39,840 nt of DNA from Saprospiraceae bacterium. Lineage in GTDB: Bacteria > Bacteroidota > Bacteroidia > Chitinophagales > Saprospiraceae. Position 1 is the first letter of the stretch; the number at the start of each line of letters is the position of its first letter. Both the position numbers and the translations under genes were made by a program. The stretch is taken from positions 1 through 39,840 of the forward strand of contig JAHDBH010000020.1 of assembly GCA_020630495.1 (NCBI GenBank), read 5' to 3'. Shown one piece after another: positions 18,619 through 27,084 of the stretch. The notes under the pieces were generated by a model. It was not told the DNA's origin and did not search any database. It saw only the letters and a program-made list of their open reading frames with translations.

Positions 18619-18671
18619 CCCGCCAAAGTCCTGCAATCGCCGTATTCTCTAGCTTAAAGACCTCACGCAAA

Positions 18672-18708
18672 CCTCATCATATGAAATTTATCTCTTATAT
18701 GATTGAGG
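18672..18708. promoter_or_regulatory. Inverted repeat upstream of susC, candidate operator
   Basis: Left arm CCTCATCATAT (18672-18682) pairs with right arm ATATGATTGAGG (18697-18708) over 11 base pairs with one bulged T, separated by 14 bases. It lies just beyond the stop of the regulator gene and about 54 bases upstream of the candidate susC -7 element. No U-run follows on the - strand, so it is a weak intrinsic terminator candidate. An operator for the LuxR-type HTH of the adjacent regulator is possible. A second CCTCA copy lies at 18661-18665. Confidence 0.4.
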
Positions 18709-18736
18709 ATATTTGTGAATTGACATCGACTTTGTA

Positions 18737-21382
18737 TCAACTCCGCATGATGTGGTCAGAGAGGCTGATTTTGGGCGAAAGCCCCATCTTCTTTCTCAGT
18801 CTATGCCGCTTATTCTCTACAGATCTCACACTGATATTGAGCAAGGGTGCGATCTCCTTGGAGGACAGATTCATCCGTATGTAGGCGGCTAGTCTGAGCT
18901 CGCCTGACGTGATAGTGGGATATCTGGCCTTGAGAGTATCAAGAAAGTCCTCATGGATCTCGGCAAAGTTCTTTTCAAAGATCTCCCAGTGCGATTCACT
19001 TCTCAGGTGCTTGTCTATGCGAGATACGAGCTTTTGTTTGAGCTCGGGGACATCGTCACCATTTCGGACGGCCTTACTTATGGTCGTCTTGAGCTTTGTG
19101 AGCATCTCGTTTCTCTGAGCGAGGATAAGAGCGCTATTGGCGAGCATTTTTCTTTTTTGTCGCAGTTCCTGACGTAGTTGCTTGTTTTTTCCCTTGAGTT
19201 TTTCTTCCTTGATGGCCCTTTGAGATTCTATGTAGAGCCTCCTCTTTTCACGACTCAGACGGTAGCTGTATAGACGAGATACTAGCCATAGTAGCACGAC
19301 TCCGATGAGCGTATATCCTATCACCGCCCAGCCAGAAGCATACCATCGCGGATTTACCTCCAGCTCCATTAGATGCCTCTCCCTACCCTCTCTATCTCGG
19401 AGTAGCAGCACGTGGCTACCAGCTCTCATCTGATTAAGAATCATCTGGCCATCCATTGGCATAGGCCTCCAGAGGTCAGCCCAGCTGGAGAGCTTGTACT
19501 CGGTCACGCAGTCATCGAGAAAGCTCTCAGAGCGCAGTCGCACGATCAGCCGCGGGTCAGAGGCGGGTAGCTCGATGATCTCAGAGTCATAGCTGATCGT
19601 ACTGTCGCGTACCATGAGTTTATCGATCGAGATACGATCGAGACATGTAGTGTCCTCAGTTGATCGCTCATCTTGGATCATGTAGCCGCCGTCTAGTGGA
19701 AATAGATAGTGGTGCTCTGATTTCTGTATGCCTCTACCGCCGTGCTGACTTGAGAGTGTAATCTTATGTATCTTATCTGTGGCCCACACATAGGTAGCAC
19801 TCGGTAGCTCCAGTCTCAGATCGGCATGATCAAGTGCTTGATTTATACCCTCGGGATCTCCTTCAGCGGCAATTTGCTGACTATATTGCTTTATCTCCGT
19901 ATAGTCATCGGACAGGATCACCTGGTGCGCACCATAGTCGCGATGGTATCCTAGAAGTTTAGCGTCCTTTCGGACAAATGCTTCCATGATAATAGCCTGC
20001 CCATCGTAGACCAGGCTAGAGATCACCTCACCAGTCAGAGCATGGATCACGTAGAGTCCCGTATAGCTCGCCACGAGAATGTGATCACTGGTCAATGAGT
20101 CCAACTGCCAGACGCCCGTAGTGGCGAATATGAGCTCCGCGTGGCCGCTCTGCGAATCATCTTTAGGAAGCTTCCATATGCCACGATTGTGCGCTGCAAG
20201 AAAATTCTGGCCATGACGCTCAAAGCTCCACACCTGGCCTTCTGTACCAGGAATCAATGTATGATCACCCCCGCTTGCATTAACAAAGGCGCCTTGATTA
20301 GTTCCTAGATAGTTGACTCCGTCGTGCTCAGACGCACTGTATATGGTACCGAGTAAGCCTTCTAGATCATAGTAGTAGCGCTGGGACCTGCTGAGCCGCA
20401 GTACATTGATACCCCTATCAGATCCTATCCAGAGGTCGCCGTGGCGATCTTGATACAGAGCTAAGACTGTATTATCTGTCAAGCCTTGACGTCTTGTAAT
20501 ATGATGGACTACCTGGAGGTCTGCATCCGTCAAGTACACCCCATCTGATATAGTCCCTACAGCATATCCACCGTCGCTGAGTCGTATCATCCGATTGATC
20601 TGTGAGTCGTTCCATTGTCCTGGAATAGGACCAGTAATCGTCATATCGTCTGCGTAGAGATAGATACCATCCTGCTCTAGGGCTATATAGAGCGAGCCGT
20701 CAGTGGCAGCTGGAGCTATGGCAGACACCTTGGAGTCAGAGGGAAGAGCAGAAGCGGGGATGATCTTGCTCATCGATAGACGCTCGTACTCGTAGACACC
20801 ACTGTCTATCGTAGGTAGTATGAGTGACTCGCCTGACATGGCTCCGAGCATGATGTTACTGGGCAGATCTATAGGATCTATCTGCTGACCATCATATCTA
20901 TACAGTCGAGAAAACGACTGGTAATAGAGCACCTCTTCGTGACCTACGATATTCCAGATTTCTTGTCTAGAGCCTTCTAGGCCATGAGCGAGCGCTTGGT
21001 AAATCAGCTGATGATCATCGGCAGACTTGATATATCCTATGGTCTCAAATCCACCTACTACGACCTCACAGTTGCTCGTGAGATATACGGAGCGCGCTCG
21101 ATCAGAGGTGGGAAGAGGAATCAAGCTCCACATAAAACCATTATAGACCAGCACGCCCTCGCTATTAGCCACATAGAGATTTCCATCACAGCCTTCTACG
21201 AAATCCCAATTTTGTGCGGCCGCACCATAATCACCAGCACCAAAACTCACAAGCTCAGGCATCTCCTGAGACCATAGACTGGGCAGGAAGGCGCATAGTG
21301 AGGTCAGCACCAATAGTACGAGAGTGTGCAACCGACTAGACATGTCAGGCTGAAAGATAACCGATCTCATCGAGAGGGCCAT
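18737..21382 (-). CDS. Membrane-anchored sensor/transcription regulator: beta-propeller, Y_Y_Y domain, LuxR-type HTH
   Basis: An 881-residue one-component regulator. Layout: signal peptide (hydrophobic 19-36, ending LWSQ at 36-39); periplasmic beta-propeller sensor about 45-560 with a clear two-component-propeller repeat NTVLALYQDRHGDLWIGSDRGINVLRLS (304-331); Y_Y_Y-like Ig domain about 595-677; single membrane helix about 681-703; cytoplasmic coiled coil about 709-770; LuxR/GerE-type HTH at about 821-868 (SGELRLAAYIRMNLSSKEIAPLLNISVRSVENKRHRLRKKMGL). It has no histidine kinase, ATPase or receiver domain, unlike classic hybrid two-component PUL regulators, so glycan binding outside must be passed directly to membrane-tethered DNA binding. 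It lies directly upstream of susC on the same strand, so it is the likely regulator of that operon. Start could also be Met 14. Confidence 0.88.
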   Translation of the reverse strand: MALSMRSVIFQPDMSSRLHTLVLLVLTSLCAFLPSLWSQEMPELVSFGAGDYGAAAQNWDFVEGCDGNLYVANSEGVLVYNGFMWSLIPLPTSDRARSVYLTSNCEVVVGGFETIGYIKSADDHQLIYQALAHGLEGSRQEIWNIVGHEEVLYYQSFSRLYRYDGQQIDPIDLPSNIMLGAMSGESLILPTIDSGVYEYERLSMSKIIPASALPSDSKVSAIAPAATDGSLYIALEQDGIYLYADDMTITGPIPGQWNDSQINRMIRLSDGGYAVGTISDGVYLTDADLQVVHHITRRQGLTDNTVLALYQDRHGDLWIGSDRGINVLRLSRSQRYYYDLEGLLGTIYSASEHDGVNYLGTNQGAFVNASGGDHTLIPGTEGQVWSFERHGQNFLAAHNRGIWKLPKDDSQSGHAELIFATTGVWQLDSLTSDHILVASYTGLYVIHALTGEVISSLVYDGQAIIMEAFVRKDAKLLGYHRDYGAHQVILSDDYTEIKQYSQQIAAEGDPEGINQALDHADLRLELPSATYVWATDKIHKITLSSQHGGRGIQKSEHHYLFPLDGGYMIQDERSTEDTTCLDRISIDKLMVRDSTISYDSEIIELPASDPRLIVRLRSESFLDDCVTEYKLSSWADLWRPMPMDGQMILNQMRAGSHVLLLRDREGRERHLMELEVNPRWYASGWAVIGYTLIGVVLLWLVSRLYSYRLSREKRRLYIESQRAIKEEKLKGKNKQLRQELRQKRKMLANSALILAQRNEMLTKLKTTISKAVRNGDDVPELKQKLVSRIDKHLRSESHWEIFEKNFAEIHEDFLDTLKARYPTITSGELRLAAYIRMNLSSKEIAPLLNISVRSVENKRHRLRKKMGLSPKISLSDHIMRS

Positions 21383-21428
21383 CTAATCTTTGTCGATCAT
21401 CCGTATATCTGAGCTAATAGTAAGTATA

Positions 21429-22559
21429 TCAATACTTGAGCACCCTCATCCTGGCAGATCCCGAAATCACAATATATGTACCAGCTGGAAGACGACTGAT
21501 GTCTACAGTCCAGACGCCATCAGAGCTGTAGTGAGCTGGCGCGTCTAGACGAGCACCTGAGATAGCGATTACCGTCGGCAAATGAACGGCCGATCCAGAT
21601 ATGTTCACATAATCTCTGGACATCACGGCGGGCAATGTACGAGGTGCCGGTATATCTTGCGTACTAGATGTCATCTGCAAGGTCTCTAAATCGTATTGCC
21701 GGAAAAAATTCCAAATCTCCACCGAGGCGACTATGTCATAATTAGTCCCTGGGAAATTAAGCGGGCTACCTGGCCAGGTATGACGGCCCTCATTGACTCT
21801 ATAGAGTACATTTTCTACATCTGCGTCACAGGGCGTATAAGAAAATCTATCCACCGTGGATCCATCTGCTTCATTGATATCAGGTATCTCCATCATCTCT
21901 ACAGAGTCACAGCCATTGTAGCTGCTCCAGTAAGACATCACATCGGGGATACTCTCTGAGAATACCGCTCCGCTGTACGGCACTGTAGGATCAGCCGTAC
22001 CGTGGATCTGCATGACTGGTGTAGAGTGCTGTGGATCGCAGTCGGTAAGCATAGGAGGGGTCATACTGCCTGTAACACTGGCTATAGCCGTGATCCTATC
22101 GCTCAGTTGACACGCCAGCAGATAGCTCATGTATCCACCATTGCTCATACCCGTGCTATATACTCGATCAGAGTCAATAGCATAGTCCAGTAGCAGAGAG
22201 TCAAGCATAGCATCTACAAATCCGACATCGTCTACAGTACTACCTACAGTGAATCCACCTACATTCCAGTGTGTACGTCCGAGATATTCTGTGCCTTGAG
22301 GAGCTACTAGGATAAATCCCGCCGTATCCGCCACCTGATTGAGTGCACTGTACAGTTGTTGCTCCGTCGCATTACTGCCCAGACCGTGAAAATTGAGTAC
22401 CAGCGGCACCTCCATGCTACTGTCATAGGAAGCTGGCAGATACACTTGATATTCCCTCTCCAGATCATCGTGCATCAGCGTCTTAGTCACCAGAGACTGC
22501 GAGGTAGCATAGCTACTGAGTAATAGAGTGAAAGTGAGGAAGCAGATGATTTTTTTCAT
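21429..22559 (-). CDS. Secreted CE1/PHB-depolymerase-like esterase with T9SS sorting tail
   Basis: A 376-residue secreted alpha/beta hydrolase of the LpqC/poly(3-hydroxybutyrate) depolymerase and feruloyl-esterase-like group. Signal peptide MKKIICFLTFTLLLSSYATSQ; oxyanion region LNFHGLGSNA (55-64); nucleophile S139 in STGMSNGGYMSY; D190 in HGTADPTVPYSG; H260 in EGRHTWPGSP. From about residue 310 a short beta domain ends in WTVDISRLPAGTYIVISGSARMRVLKY, a T9SS type A sorting domain, so export and surface attachment or release through T9SS is expected. Within the chain of same-strand genes it lies 5 bp after the M43 protease gene and 46 bp before the regulator. It may deacylate plant or algal polysaccharide; substrate unknown. 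Confidence 0.85.
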   Translation of the reverse strand: MKKIICFLTFTLLLSSYATSQSLVTKTLMHDDLEREYQVYLPASYDSSMEVPLVLNFHGLGSNATEQQLYSALNQVADTAGFILVAPQGTEYLGRTHWNVGGFTVGSTVDDVGFVDAMLDSLLLDYAIDSDRVYSTGMSNGGYMSYLLACQLSDRITAIASVTGSMTPPMLTDCDPQHSTPVMQIHGTADPTVPYSGAVFSESIPDVMSYWSSYNGCDSVEMMEIPDINEADGSTVDRFSYTPCDADVENVLYRVNEGRHTWPGSPLNFPGTNYDIVASVEIWNFFRQYDLETLQMTSSTQDIPAPRTLPAVMSRDYVNISGSAVHLPTVIAISGARLDAPAHYSSDGVWTVDISRLPAGTYIVISGSARMRVLKY

Positions 22560-22564
22560 AATTC

Positions 22565-23824
22565 CTAAGATTTTTGTACGTCAGCAGGGATCACTGGATG
22601 TACAGTATTAATGATAGATGTCTCAGGCAATACCTGCAGAGCGGCATCTTGTTCACCCATGATCTTGATGCCTTGCCAGAGATCACCGCAGGAATTGTGC
22701 AAGTGAGCATGATCGAGAATCAGTCTTCCGCCATCTTCTATGATGATGACTCCATCTCTAGGAATACTCAATCGAGCCAGTAGATGAAGCGTCGCACCAG
22801 CGGATATGATCAGATCACCATTGAGATCTTTTGCACCTCTCCACTCCGTATCCTCGGTAATGGTGATGGTCTGCGCAGTGTCCCGATCGCACCAGTCTGG
22901 CACCAGCAGAGCTCTCTGTTTACCTCCTATCTTACTGAAGTTGCGCAGGATTTTTCCCACTTGACAGGGTGTCAGAGCTGATTGGCTGGCATTGTAGTCC
23001 ATCATATTATTACTCACTTCGGTAGCACATGGTCCACTCTTAGTGAAGTTCCAGCAGTTTCTGTGTTTGGGCGTATCATCACAGCCATCACTTGATCTCC
23101 ATGTATGCGATAGCCCAAGTACGTGACCTACTTCATGATTGAATAGTCCTGTAAATTTCCACAGTGGGTCTCCTGATTCGTACAGACCTGCAACTTTGAG
23201 CGCCGTTCCCATCGCTATACCTACCTGATCACCAGGATACTTAGGTGAAGCCATGCTATCAGGATGATGTGGCTGGATGAATACATTGAGGATGCTATCC
23301 ATGCCTATGGCATACTTTTTTATGACTTTGGAGGAGTAGTTATTTTTATACTTACCTCTTGATACATAGTAATATAGGTCGTCATCGAGATGCCGATATA
23401 TACCGCCTTCTTTTTCATATCCTTGAGATGACCAGAGCTGGTAGGTATATGGAATCCTCACCACGGGCGTCTCATTGTCCAGTGGCAGATTCATCTTTTC
23501 GTTTTTCTTCAGCTTGTCTGTCGTGAATTTCCTGAGGTAGTAGTTGGCTTCTGCAAGCTCCGCCTCTGGGTAATTATACTTACCCTCTGCGTCGTAGAAG
23601 TAGTGAAAATTCATCCTGATTTTCCTTATAGGCGTGTGATCAGGATGGTCGGGGTCCGGTGCGTAGCTCATAGCGCTTTTGCTCAGTCGCAGATCAAAGG
23701 ATGATGGCGTGACTGTATCTACCACATAGGTACTCAGCCAGCGCTCAGCAGGAGCCGTCAGTTTCTTTTTTTTACATGAGCACATTACGCTCATCGCCAC
23801 ACATAGAAGGAGTACAGCTCGCAT
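22565..23824 (-). CDS. M43/pappalysin-type zinc metalloprotease lipoprotein
   Basis: A 419-residue lipoprotein (signal MRAVLLLCVAMSVMCSC, followed by four lysines) with the metzincin zinc motif HEVGHVLGLSH at 230-240 (three His ligands, catalytic E231), the downstream TWRSSDGCDDTPKHRNCWN cysteine/aspartate block typical of M43 cytophagalysins, and a Met-turn NNMMDYNAS. After about residue 315 there is a run of beta-strand repeats (GDLIISAGATLHLLARLSIPRDGVIIIEDGGRLIL) resembling the start of a right-handed beta-helix found in larger Bacteroidota surface proteins; it stops after about 100 residues and there is no T9SS tail. The four-Lys stretch after Cys does not resemble the acidic export signal of surface lipoproteins. 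It begins 2 bp after fabG. Confidence 0.83.
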   Translation of the reverse strand: MRAVLLLCVAMSVMCSCKKKKLTAPAERWLSTYVVDTVTPSSFDLRLSKSAMSYAPDPDHPDHTPIRKIRMNFHYFYDAEGKYNYPEAELAEANYYLRKFTTDKLKKNEKMNLPLDNETPVVRIPYTYQLWSSQGYEKEGGIYRHLDDDLYYYVSRGKYKNNYSSKVIKKYAIGMDSILNVFIQPHHPDSMASPKYPGDQVGIAMGTALKVAGLYESGDPLWKFTGLFNHEVGHVLGLSHTWRSSDGCDDTPKHRNCWNFTKSGPCATEVSNNMMDYNASQSALTPCQVGKILRNFSKIGGKQRALLVPDWCDRDTAQTITITEDTEWRGAKDLNGDLIISAGATLHLLARLSIPRDGVIIIEDGGRLILDHAHLHNSCGDLWQGIKIMGEQDAALQVLPETSIINTVHPVIPADVQKS

Positions 23825-23826
23825 AC

Positions 23827-24570
23827 CTAGCAGTTGAGCGCGCCGCAGATGCTGATGGTCTGTCCTGAGATGTAGCTGCTCGCATCACTAGATAAGAAGG
23901 CAACAAGCTGCGCTACATCTTCTGGTTTGCCTAGCCGCTTCATGGGGATACTTCCCGTGATGGCATCCTTGGCAGCATCTGTCATGGCATCCGTCATATC
24001 CGTCTCTATGAAGCCTGGCGCGATAGCATTGCACCTTATATTTCTAGATCCCAGTTCCTTAGCGATAGACTTAGTGAAGCCTATGATACCTGCCTTGCTC
24101 GCGGCATAGTTTGCTTGACCAGCATTGCCAAATACTCCGACGACACTACTCATATTGATGATACTGCCTTTCCGATTTTTCATCATGGGCTTGATGACCT
24201 GCTTCGTCATGGCAAATACGGACTTGAGATTGGTTTCTATGACCTGATCCCACTGATCTTCGCCCATACGTAGCATCAAATTGTCCTTAGTGATTCCAGC
24301 ATTATTTACCAGGACGTCAATCGCGCCCAGATCTTCGAGTACCTGCTTTACGAGTTCTTCGGTGGCGCTGAAGTCAGAGGCATCAGACTGGTAGGCTTTC
24401 GCCCAAAAGCCCTCTGAAGTAAGATCCTTCTCTATGGACTGCGCTTGTTCAGCACTGCTTCTGTAAGTAAAGGCTACTTTAGCTCCAGCAGCTGCGAGAT
24501 GTCGCACCAGTGATTCTCCTATGCCCCGGCTTCCGCCAGTGACGATGATATTTTTTCCTTCTAGATTCAT
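23827..24570 (-). CDS. fabG: 3-oxoacyl-[acyl-carrier-protein] reductase
   Basis: A 247-residue classical short-chain dehydrogenase/reductase that reduces beta-ketoacyl-ACP with NADPH in fatty-acid elongation. Cofactor motif TGGSRGIGE (11-19), NNAG at 89-92, and the catalytic tetrad N114, S142, Y155, K159 (YAASKAG) are all present. The tail SSDASSYISGQTISICGALNC is typical of FabG. Length matches the family. It is the first gene of a - strand series with the M43 protease (2 bp gap) and faces the acyl-CoA dehydrogenase across a 189-bp region holding a strong palindrome. Whether it is the main FabG or a paralogue used in another pathway cannot be told from the sequence; the unusual neighbours hint at the latter. 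Confidence 0.92.
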   Translation of the reverse strand: MNLEGKNIIVTGGSRGIGESLVRHLAAAGAKVAFTYRSSAEQAQSIEKDLTSEGFWAKAYQSDASDFSATEELVKQVLEDLGAIDVLVNNAGITKDNLMLRMGEDQWDQVIETNLKSVFAMTKQVIKPMMKNRKGSIINMSSVVGVFGNAGQANYAASKAGIIGFTKSIAKELGSRNIRCNAIAPGFIETDMTDAMTDAAKDAITGSIPMKRLGKPEDVAQLVAFLSSDASSYISGQTISICGALNC

Positions 24571-24652
24571 AGTGTATTTCGTGTAAGTAAGAACCTTAAA
24601 AGTACGTCATCCTCCTCGACGTCACGGGCGGCGCATTGGTAAGGCCATCATC

Positions 24653-24672
24653 ATGTAGATAACTATCTACAT
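24653..24672. promoter_or_regulatory. Perfect 9+2+9 palindrome between fabG and the acyl-CoA dehydrogenase gene
   Basis: ATGTAGATA (24653-24661), two bases, then TATCTACAT (24664-24672): a perfect inverted repeat in the divergent intergenic region, 83 bases from the fabG ATG and 87 from the ATG at 24760. Length and symmetry suit a dimeric repressor such as TetR or FadR family proteins. No regulator of that type is encoded in the window. Confidence 0.6.
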
Positions 24673-24759
24673 CATCCATGCGTTATCTCAGTAAGCGGAT
24701 CTCATACTTCGCGCTTTGAATTGACTCTACTGCATCACTCACATAAAATATTCGATACC

Positions 24760-27066
24760 ATGCCCAGTACGCAAGCTTCCTTGAGCCCCGGAATCCTCAG
24801 CTTACTCCCTATGTTCTATGTCGCGTGGTCTGACGGTATCCTGAGTCCTACAGAGATGTCCATGATCCATAGCAAGATCCATCAGTACGATTTTCTGACG
24901 GATGACGACCGCGCCTATCTCATCAGCTGGACAGACCCTTCTCGCAGTCCTAGCAAAGCCATATTTGCTCAGTGGATTCGTGAGATTACGCGCCATGGTG
25001 CTCAGTTGCCTGAGTCAGATAGACACGGACTCGCTCAGCTGGGCTGGGAAATAGCAACCAAGATCAGTGATGGAAGCAATAAGCAGAAGTGGATGAGCGA
25101 GGCCACGCGATCAAGCCTTCTCGAAATGGAGAAAATTCTAGGCGTGGAGCACGATGATAGTAGCGCCCTGATTCTCAATCGATTCCGTACGGATCGTGAA
25201 CACTATCAGCGTGATCCTGCCTCACAGATAGACACCAAAGCTTTGCATGAGTTTCTAGAAGGTGACGGTAAAGTGATGCGTGATCGACTCAGAGCCTTGC
25301 TCTCGGATCCTAGTTTCTCTACAGAGTATCGTGCTACCAAAAAAGAATACCGCGACTGGGCGCTAGAGAAGTGCCAAGTACTCGCCGATCAAGGCTACGG
25401 TCTACTGGCATTACCTGAGTACGTAGGTGGACAGGATAATATGACGGACTACGCGTCCGTATTTGAGTTGCTGGCCCACTACGATGGTAGTCTCACGATC
25501 AAGTTTGGAGTACAGTTTGGTCTGTTTGCCTTGAGCATACTCAATCTCGGCACACGCGAGCAGCACGAGAAGTATCTCCATCGCGCTGGTACTCTCGCGC
25601 TCAAGGGCTGCTTTGCCATGACCGAAACGGGTCACGGGAGCAATGTCAGAGGATTGGAAACTACAGCGACTTATGATAAAGAGAGTGACTCTTTTATCAT
25701 TCACACTCCGCGTCGTCAAGCAGGAAAGGAGTACATCGGCAATGCCCTACATGGAGAGGCAGCTGTGGTATTTGCCCAGCTCATAGTAGCTGGAGAGTCG
25801 CATGGCGTGCACGCCCTGTATGTGGATCTCGTGGATGCAGACGGAAATGATCTACCAGGGATCCAGCGCGAGGACTGCGGATATAAGATGGGGCTCAATG
25901 GTGTAGACAATGGTCGTCTCTACTTTGATCAGGTCGCTGTGCCGCGCGATCAGCTACTGAGCAGATTTGGCAGAGTCTCAGATGATGGTACCTATCACAG
26001 CGATATAGAAAATCCCAATAAAAGGTTCTTTGTCATGCTAGGAACCCTCGTCGGTGGGCGTATATGCGTAGCCTCAGCAGGCTTAGCCATGGCCAAAAAT
26101 GCTCTTCACATTGCCACTGCTTATGCTCATAAGCGACGGCAATTTGGGCCATCCGATGATGAGCCAGAGACACTTCTGATTGACTACCCTAGCCATCAGA
26201 TGCGTCTCATACCTAGAATTGCAGAGGCCTATGGAATCGGATTTGCCCTCACTGATCTCAGCGCACGATACATGGATGATGCAGAGAAGAATAAAAAAAT
26301 TGAATCACTAGCTGCTGGACTCAAGGCTCGAGCCACATGGTTTGCCACTTCTACGATACAGGAGTGCCGCGAAGCATGTGGAGGAGCGGGATATATCTGG
26401 GAAAATGGCATCTCACAGCTCAAAGCCGATAGCGATATCTTCACCACATTTGAAGGAGACAATACTGTGCTGATCCAGCTCGTAGCCAAAGGCCTACTGA
26501 GCGATTTCTCCCGAGAGTTTCATGACGAAGGCTTTAGAGCCGTCTTCCGTAGACTGATGCAACAAGCCAATACCAGCATCACAGAAAAGAATCTTCTGAA
26601 TGTGCGCAAGACGGATGCCGCGCACCTACTAGATCCTGTATTCCATAGAGAAGCTCTGCGCTTCCGAGAGAAGCACCTCCTGCACACAGTAGCACTCAGG
26701 ATGCGACGCTACATCAAGCAAAAGCTCAGCTCTACTGATGCTTTCCTACGCTGTCAAAATCACATGATAGCACTAGCACACGCGTATGTAGATAGGGTCA
26801 TCTTAAAGGCTTATCACAAAGCCCTAGAGACCTGCCCCATGGAGATCCAGCCTACACTGAGACACTGTGCAGAGATCTATGCTCTCGATATGATCTCCCG
26901 TCACAAGGACTACTACCTAGAGCATGGATATATGGAAGGTAGCAAAACCAAAGCCGTAAGGCGCATATTGCGTCAGCGCATACAGAGCTTGAAGGGTTCA
27001 TCCCTAGCGCTAGTAGAGGCCTGGGGTATCCCGCACTCTTGTCTTCAGAGTGAACTAGTCCAGTAG
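24760..27066 (+). CDS. Acyl-CoA dehydrogenase/oxidase with N-terminal TerB-like domain
   Basis: A 768-residue flavoprotein, much longer than the usual 380-residue acyl-CoA dehydrogenase. Residues about 10-100 resemble a TerB/DnaJ-associated helical domain (LSLLPMFYVAWSDGILSPTEMSMIHSKIH). The dehydrogenase/oxidase part follows from about 145: active-site region MTETGHGSNVRGLETTATYD, HKRRQFGPSDDEPETLLIDYPSHQMRLIPRIAEAYG, and the catalytic-Glu block TFEGDNTVLIQLVAKGLL (about 565), whose form EGDNTV is typical of acyl-CoA oxidases. It should oxidise acyl-CoA at alpha-beta in fatty-acid degradation. ATG at 24760 is preferred; an in-frame TTG at 24721 would add 13 residues without family support. 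It lies 18 bp before the M23 gene. Confidence 0.87.
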   Translation: MPSTQASLSPGILSLLPMFYVAWSDGILSPTEMSMIHSKIHQYDFLTDDDRAYLISWTDPSRSPSKAIFAQWIREITRHGAQLPESDRHGLAQLGWEIATKISDGSNKQKWMSEATRSSLLEMEKILGVEHDDSSALILNRFRTDREHYQRDPASQIDTKALHEFLEGDGKVMRDRLRALLSDPSFSTEYRATKKEYRDWALEKCQVLADQGYGLLALPEYVGGQDNMTDYASVFELLAHYDGSLTIKFGVQFGLFALSILNLGTREQHEKYLHRAGTLALKGCFAMTETGHGSNVRGLETTATYDKESDSFIIHTPRRQAGKEYIGNALHGEAAVVFAQLIVAGESHGVHALYVDLVDADGNDLPGIQREDCGYKMGLNGVDNGRLYFDQVAVPRDQLLSRFGRVSDDGTYHSDIENPNKRFFVMLGTLVGGRICVASAGLAMAKNALHIATAYAHKRRQFGPSDDEPETLLIDYPSHQMRLIPRIAEAYGIGFALTDLSARYMDDAEKNKKIESLAAGLKARATWFATSTIQECREACGGAGYIWENGISQLKADSDIFTTFEGDNTVLIQLVAKGLLSDFSREFHDEGFRAVFRRLMQQANTSITEKNLLNVRKTDAAHLLDPVFHREALRFREKHLLHTVALRMRRYIKQKLSSTDAFLRCQNHMIALAHAYVDRVILKAYHKALETCPMEIQPTLRHCAEIYALDMISRHKDYYLEHGYMEGSKTKAVRRILRQRIQSLKGSSLALVEAWGIPHSCLQSELVQ

Positions 27067-27084
27067 TCCCTATCACCTAGAAGC

